NCBI GenBank assembly: GCA_051880615.1
Contig: JBJEOH010000028.1
Span: forward strand, 68,528-132,527
Reading direction: 5' to 3'
DNA from: UBA7067 sp051880615
Lineage (GTDB): Bacteria; Bacillota; Clostridia; Oscillospirales; Acutalibacteraceae
DNA length: 64,000 bases
In this document: positions 60,204 through 64,000 of the stretch, piece by piece
Numbering within the stretch: position 1 is the first letter of the stretch
Layout of the letters: each line of letters opens with the position of its first letter
Translations under genes and position numbers: made by a program
Notes under the pieces: generated by a model
Database searches by the model: none
Told to the model about the DNA's origin: nothing
What the model saw: the letters and a program-made list of their open reading frames with translations, nothing else

Positions 60204-60296
60204 GACTAGTGCTGAATTTTTATGAATAAAATGTGAAATCTTAATTTTTGTTGTCGAAAAAAAGGTGGTTTTTCGTGCCGAAAATATGCATTTTGC

Positions 60297-60325
60297 TTGA
60301 AAACAGAAAGATGTTAAGGTATAAT
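60297..60325 (+). promoter_or_regulatory. Promoter of the GH13 gene
   Basis: TTGAAA (60297-60302), 17-bp spacer and TATAAT (60320-60325). It places the start of transcription near 60332, which rules out translation starts upstream of that. Confidence 0.75.
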
Positions 60326-60382
60326 CCTATTATTGGGGTACAAAAATGTATAAGGAATCAAACAGAAGAGGAGCAGATAAAA

Positions 60383-62269
60383 TTGAATATTAACAGTATT
60401 TATGATCCGCGAAGCACATTTTACCGAAATCCGATGGGAGCAGTAGAAGAGGGGACCGACATCCACTTTACCATTATACTGCCGCGAAGCATCGGCTGCT
60501 ACTGCGCTCAGGTTATGATAAAGAACGATAACGACCCTGATTTTTCATTCCACAGTATGTTCTGGTGCGGAATGTACGGCGATGAGCACGAGATGTGGGA
60601 CTGCCACTTCAAGCCCGACAGAATTGGTCTTTATTGGCATTGCTTCAGACTTAAAACAAATGAGGGCGATCGCTTTGTAAACCCTGCCGGTCCGAAGCAG
60701 AAGTCCACTATCGACCGCTCACCGGGTGCTACCTCGTGGCAGATTACCTGCTATAAAAAGGGCTTTGAAACGCCTAAGTGGCCCAGACGCGGAGTGATGT
60801 ATCAGATTTTCCCGGACAGATTTAATTTTTCGGGAGAGAAAAAGGAGAATATTTATCCCGATAAAACACTGCGCGAAAAATGGGGAGAAATGCCGGAATG
60901 GAAGCCTAACGAGCATGGCGAAATTACTAATTCAGACTTCTTTATGGGCGACCTTAAGGGAATAACGCAGAAGCTTGATTATTTAGAGGAGCTTGGCGTG
61001 ACCTGCATTTATTTAAATCCGATTTTTGAAGCCTACTCAAACCACCGCTACGATACCGGCGACTACAGCAGGATTGACCCGATTCTCGGCACTGAGGAGG
61101 ACTTCAAGGAGCTGTGCGCCGAAGCGAAAAAGCGCGGAATCAGAGTTATAAACGACGGTGTGTTCAGTCACACGGGAAGTGACAGCATATACTTCAACCG
61201 TTCGGGCAGGTATGATACTCTCGGCGCATATAACTCAAAGGAGTCCCCGTATTACAGCTGGTATCATTTTAGTCAGTGGCCTAACCAGTATAATTCGTGG
61301 TGGGGATTTTATACCTTGCCCGAGGTAAACGAGCTTGACAGTGAGTTCAATAAATATATCAACGGCGAGGACGGCATTGTGCGCAAGTGGATAAAGGCAG
61401 GAAACAGCGGCTGGCGTCTTGATGTTGCGGACGAGCTTCCCGACGGATTTATTGAAAATCTCCGCAATGCGGTAAAGGCAGAAGATCCCGAAGCGATTGT
61501 AATCGGCGAGGTATGGGAGGATGCTTCAACAAAGGAGAGCTACGGAGGAAGAAGAAAATTCCTTTTGGGTAATCAGCTTGACAGTGTTATGAATTATCCT
61601 TTCCGTGCGGCGATAATTGACTATGTTAAGGGTGCCGATGCCGAAGGTATTATGGACAGGATTTTGTCGATTGTTGAAAACTATCCGAAGCCTGTTCTTG
61701 ATGTACTGATGAATCTGCTCGGTACACACGATACCGAAAGAATTCTTACGGTTATTGCCGGAGAACCAATGGGCGGCAACGGCCGTGAGTGGCAGGCTAA
61801 TACAACGCTTACTCCCGAGCAGAGAGAAAGAGGAATAAAGCTTTTGAAAATAGCGGCTGGTATTCAATACACTCTCCCCGGCTTCCCGTGTGTATATTAC
61901 GGTGATGAGGTTGGTATGGAAGGTTACCGCGATCCGTTCAACCGCGGATGCTTCCCGTGGGGCGACGAGGACAAGGAGTTGCTCGAATGGTATAAAACCC
62001 TCGGCAAAATCAGAAAAAACTGCTCTGCGCTTGACGGCGGTGAAATGGTAAACGCTTTCTCATCGGGCAAGCAGCTCTCGTATATCCGCCACGACAATCA
62101 GACAGCGCTGTTCTGTGCTTTCAATACTGATGAAGAGGACGCCGCCATCAATATTCCGCCGGGATACAGAAACGGTACTCCTCTTGCGGGAACAAAAATT
62201 ATTGACGGCAAGCTCCTTATCCCTGCTCAGGGTTGCGCCTTTGTCGAGATAACGCATCAATATGTATAA
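60383..62269 (+). CDS. Intracellular GH13 alpha-amylase-family enzyme (neopullulanase/cyclomaltodextrinase-like)
   Basis: 628-residue alpha-glucan hydrolase without signal peptide, so cytosolic. An N-terminal beta domain (about 1-130) precedes the catalytic barrel starting YQIFPDRF. GH13 regions are present: DGVFSHTG, GWRLDVADE with nucleophile Asp about 347, VIGEVWED with acid/base Glu about 376, and LLGTHDTER with Asp about 450. It probably degrades imported maltodextrins. The start is TTG 60383: GAGGAG lies 9 nt upstream, and the longer frame from 60248 begins before the promoter. Region I ends in SH rather than the usual NH. It overlaps the next gene by 8 nt. Confidence 0.9.
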   Translation: MNINSIYDPRSTFYRNPMGAVEEGTDIHFTIILPRSIGCYCAQVMIKNDNDPDFSFHSMFWCGMYGDEHEMWDCHFKPDRIGLYWHCFRLKTNEGDRFVNPAGPKQKSTIDRSPGATSWQITCYKKGFETPKWPRRGVMYQIFPDRFNFSGEKKENIYPDKTLREKWGEMPEWKPNEHGEITNSDFFMGDLKGITQKLDYLEELGVTCIYLNPIFEAYSNHRYDTGDYSRIDPILGTEEDFKELCAEAKKRGIRVINDGVFSHTGSDSIYFNRSGRYDTLGAYNSKESPYYSWYHFSQWPNQYNSWWGFYTLPEVNELDSEFNKYINGEDGIVRKWIKAGNSGWRLDVADELPDGFIENLRNAVKAEDPEAIVIGEVWEDASTKESYGGRRKFLLGNQLDSVMNYPFRAAIIDYVKGADAEGIMDRILSIVENYPKPVLDVLMNLLGTHDTERILTVIAGEPMGGNGREWQANTTLTPEQRERGIKLLKIAAGIQYTLPGFPCVYYGDEVGMEGYRDPFNRGCFPWGDEDKELLEWYKTLGKIRKNCSALDGGEMVNAFSSGKQLSYIRHDNQTALFCAFNTDEEDAAINIPPGYRNGTPLAGTKIIDGKLLIPAQGCAFVEITHQYV

Positions 62270-63086
62270 GGGCAAGCAGAAAAAACTCGCAGTAATCAAT
62301 GATTTTTCAGGCTTTGGAAGATGCTCGCTTACGGTGAGCCTGCCGATAGTGTCCTCGTTTGGTATTCAGTGCTGTTGTCTGCCTACTGCTATTTTCTCAA
62401 ATCATACGGGCTATAAAAATTACTTCTTTGATGATTACACTGAAAAGATGAGGGAGTTTACGAAGAACTGGGAGTTGCTTGAGCTTTCGTTTGACGGTAT
62501 TTATTCAGGCTTTTTAGGATCTGCCGAGCAGGTTGATATTGTAATTGGCTTTATAAATAGGTTTAAGGGCGAAAAAACAAGACTGATAGTTGACCCTGTT
62601 ATGGGGGATAACGGCATGCTTTATTCTACCTGTACCGTTGAAATGAGAAAGGAGCTAAAAAAGCTTGCGGCAATGGCTGATATTGTAACACCGAATCTTA
62701 CCGAGCTTTGCTTTCTTACCGACACGCCCTACAACCGCTATTTGCCGCGAGAGCAGATTTGCAAAATGGCGGCGGAGCTGTGCGAGAGAGGATCGGAGAA
62801 TGTTGTTGTTACGGGGATAGTCAAGGGAGATGTGATTTCAAACCTTATATATTCAAGAAACGGACACTGTTTTGTAAGCTCGCTCAAGCATGGCATTGAA
62901 CGAGCAGGAACGGGAGATGTTTTTTCTTCGGTTGTTGCAGCTTCCGTTGTCAACGGTGAGCCGTTGCGCAATGCAGTTTTGACGGCGTCAAGATTAATCG
63001 GAAAAGCGGGCAGACTGTCTGACGAGCTTGAAATTCCGCCCGAAAACGGAATTTGCTTTGAGAAGTTTATGCATCTTGATTTATAA
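62262..63086 (+). CDS. Pyridoxal/pyridoxamine kinase (PdxY-like)
   Basis: Ribokinase-fold kinase of 274 residues, phosphorylating B6 vitamers to salvage PLP. It starts KKLAVINDFSGFGRCSLTVS, has SGFLGSAEQV and LIVDPVMGDNGMLY, TPNLTELCFLT, and the anion-hole motif ERAGTGDVFSS with catalytic Asp. PLP salvage members share these; thiamine-type HMP kinases are a less likely reading. Its ATG overlaps the GH13 end, so the two are co-translated even though their pathways differ. Confidence 0.85.
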   Translation: MYKGKQKKLAVINDFSGFGRCSLTVSLPIVSSFGIQCCCLPTAIFSNHTGYKNYFFDDYTEKMREFTKNWELLELSFDGIYSGFLGSAEQVDIVIGFINRFKGEKTRLIVDPVMGDNGMLYSTCTVEMRKELKKLAAMADIVTPNLTELCFLTDTPYNRYLPREQICKMAAELCERGSENVVVTGIVKGDVISNLIYSRNGHCFVSSLKHGIERAGTGDVFSSVVAASVVNGEPLRNAVLTASRLIGKAGRLSDELEIPPENGICFEKFMHLDL

Positions 63087-63093
63087 TAAAATT

Positions 63094-63125
63094 AACCGCC
63101 TTAAGCACAGGAGCTTAAGGCGGTT
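63094..63125. terminator. Bidirectional terminator between pdxY-like and sleB genes
   Basis: Perfect 13-bp stem (63094-63106 with 63113-63125, AACCGCCTTAAGC arm). Weak T-runs on both strands (AATTTTATT on the minus side). Confidence 0.75.
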
Positions 63126-63141
63126 TGATCTCTCGGCGAAA

Positions 63142-63798
63142 TTATGAGCAGAATCTGTGTGACCCAATAACCGTTATAACCGGCCGTGACCAAATCCACT
63201 TGCTGGTTGCGGTATTGGGATTAAAATAGTATATAGCGCCGCCTGTCGGATCCCAACCGTTCATCGCGTCTCTGGCGGCTCGCTCTGAGCTTTCGGCAAC
63301 AGGCTGATCTACCTGTCCGTCATAAAGGCATGAAAATGCACCCGGCTGATAAATAACGCCTGCTAAAGTATTTGGAAATGACGGGTGAGCGATACGGTTG
63401 AGTATGACCGCCCCCACAGCTACCTGCCCCTCGTACGGCTCGCCGCGGCTTTCAGCTGAAATTATCCGTGCGAGCAGAGCAATTTCACTTTCGCTAAAAT
63501 CGCCGCTTGAAGAAGAGGCTGTAATTCCCAGTGCCTGAAGCGTTTTGGTTCCGGCGATTCCGTCAGCGGAAAGACCGTTATCCTTCTGAAAACTCATAAG
63601 AGCATTTTTTGTACCTGAGCCGAAAATGCCGTCAACTTTGCCGTTGTAATATCCCATTTCGTGTAGCTTTGTTTGAATCGCAGTAACCTCATCGCCGCGG
63701 CTGCCTTGTTTTGACAAAGCATCTGATGTTACAGTGGTTAAGAGCGTCATAATTAAAGTTAAAACTAAGGCGACTGTAAATAGGCGCTTTCTGTTCAT
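63142..63798 (-). CDS. sleB: Spore cortex-lytic enzyme SleB
   Basis: Germination-specific hydrolase of spore cortex peptidoglycan. The 218-residue protein has a signal peptide (about 1-28), a peptidoglycan-binding domain (about 30-92: GSRGDEVTAIQTKLHEMGYY) and a Hydrolase_2/CwlJ-type catalytic domain (about 102-218: ARIISAESRGEPYEGQVAVG, with the likely catalytic Glu in SAESRGE). The frame extends 13 codons upstream; ATG 63798 gives a normal signal peptide and has GGTGAT before it. Together with spoVAD it supports a spore-forming host. No clear sigma-G promoter was found upstream. Confidence 0.9.
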   Translation of the reverse strand: MNRKRLFTVALVLTLIMTLLTTVTSDALSKQGSRGDEVTAIQTKLHEMGYYNGKVDGIFGSGTKNALMSFQKDNGLSADGIAGTKTLQALGITASSSSGDFSESEIALLARIISAESRGEPYEGQVAVGAVILNRIAHPSFPNTLAGVIYQPGAFSCLYDGQVDQPVAESSERAARDAMNGWDPTGGAIYYFNPNTATSKWIWSRPVITVIGSHRFCS

Positions 63799-63946
63799 AG
63801 TAATCACCGACCTTAAAGAATATAAAAATTGTTCCACAAAATAGAATTATTATACAGTGAATTTCAACTCAATAGAGGGTCTTTACCGCATAAACATAAT
63901 AAGCAGCAGAAAACAGTCGAAATTTGAAAAAAATAATAAAAAATCC

Positions 63947-63975
63947 TTGACAACGCAAAGGACAGTTGATATAAT
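63947..63975 (+). promoter_or_regulatory. Consensus promoter facing the right window edge
   Basis: TTGACA (63947-63952), 17-bp spacer and TATAAT (63970-63975). The first transcribed bases (GCTGTCGCAAGAGAGCGGC, to 64000) look like the start of a structured leader; the gene lies outside the window. Confidence 0.8.
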
Positions 63976-64000
63976 AGTGAAGCTGTCGCAAGAGAGCGGC

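Noticed and set aside
60248..60382. Upstream ATG start for the GH13 protein
   Set aside because: It precedes the consensus promoter at 60297-60325; the TTG at 60383 has GAGGAG at proper spacing.

Overview
The window reads as chromosome of a Gram-positive, spore-forming Clostridia, most like the Ruminococcaceae/Oscillospirales gut group. Grounds: spore genes (spoVAD, sleB), a Firmicutes-type fab/acc cluster with FabK and a FabT-like MarR regulator, recA-recX-rimO-pgsA order, LPxTG pili with class C sortases, strong AGGAGG-type ribosome binding sites and many TTGACA-17-TATAAT promoters. I name no species. No insertion sequence, integrase, phage gene, CRISPR array or rRNA was seen.

Layout. 1-9955 (minus): trmB, a VCBS-like lipoprotein, an OmpR/HisKA two-component pair, DUF1385, prmC, then recA with its own promoter, recX, rimO and a truncated pgsA. 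9956-10377 is a gene-free stretch with a dispersed repeat and two hairpins. 10378-14340: two D-2-hydroxyacid dehydrogenases around an EamA exporter and a SprT-like metalloprotein, then a Nudix hydrolase. 14433-24242 (minus): the fatty acid operon fabT-fabH-fabK-fabD-fabG-fabF-accB-fabZ-accC-accD-accA, with promoter, candidate operator and terminator; acpP is absent. 24396-30912: a small secreted protein, a class A PBP, and hom-thrB-lysC. 30970-32153: tRNA-Pro(GGG) followed by three unrecognised AT-rich ORFs with their own promoter. 32187-39786: membrane protein, PAP2 phosphatase, spoVAD, valS, a DHHW-family protein and a Nudix protein.

40126-49546 is the most interesting part: a sortase-assembled pilus locus. 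A long leader with mutually exclusive antiterminator and terminator stems precedes a ~1,580-residue tip adhesin (CBM26-like starch-binding module, fibro-slime-like domain, Cna-B/FctA/SpaA-like repeats, LPIAG anchor). It is followed by a major pilin (YPKN pilin motif, E-box, LPLTG) and two tandem class C sortases. Hairpins before the pilin and an intrinsic terminator directly after it suggest that expression of tip, shaft and sortases is set by RNA structure.

49562-64000: asnB; a candidate ~120-nt C-rich small RNA; proB-proA; a second, inverted copy of the dispersed repeat; an unusual leader and an O-acetylhomoserine sulfhydrylase; a lipoprotein, a GH3 hexosaminidase and an AEC transporter; a membrane protein with an N/Y/G-rich tail; an intracellular GH13 enzyme overlapping a pyridoxal-kinase-like gene; sleB; and a promoter firing off the right edge. 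All functions are inferred from sequence motifs read by eye. Promoters and RNA structures were found by inspection and are not experimentally known.
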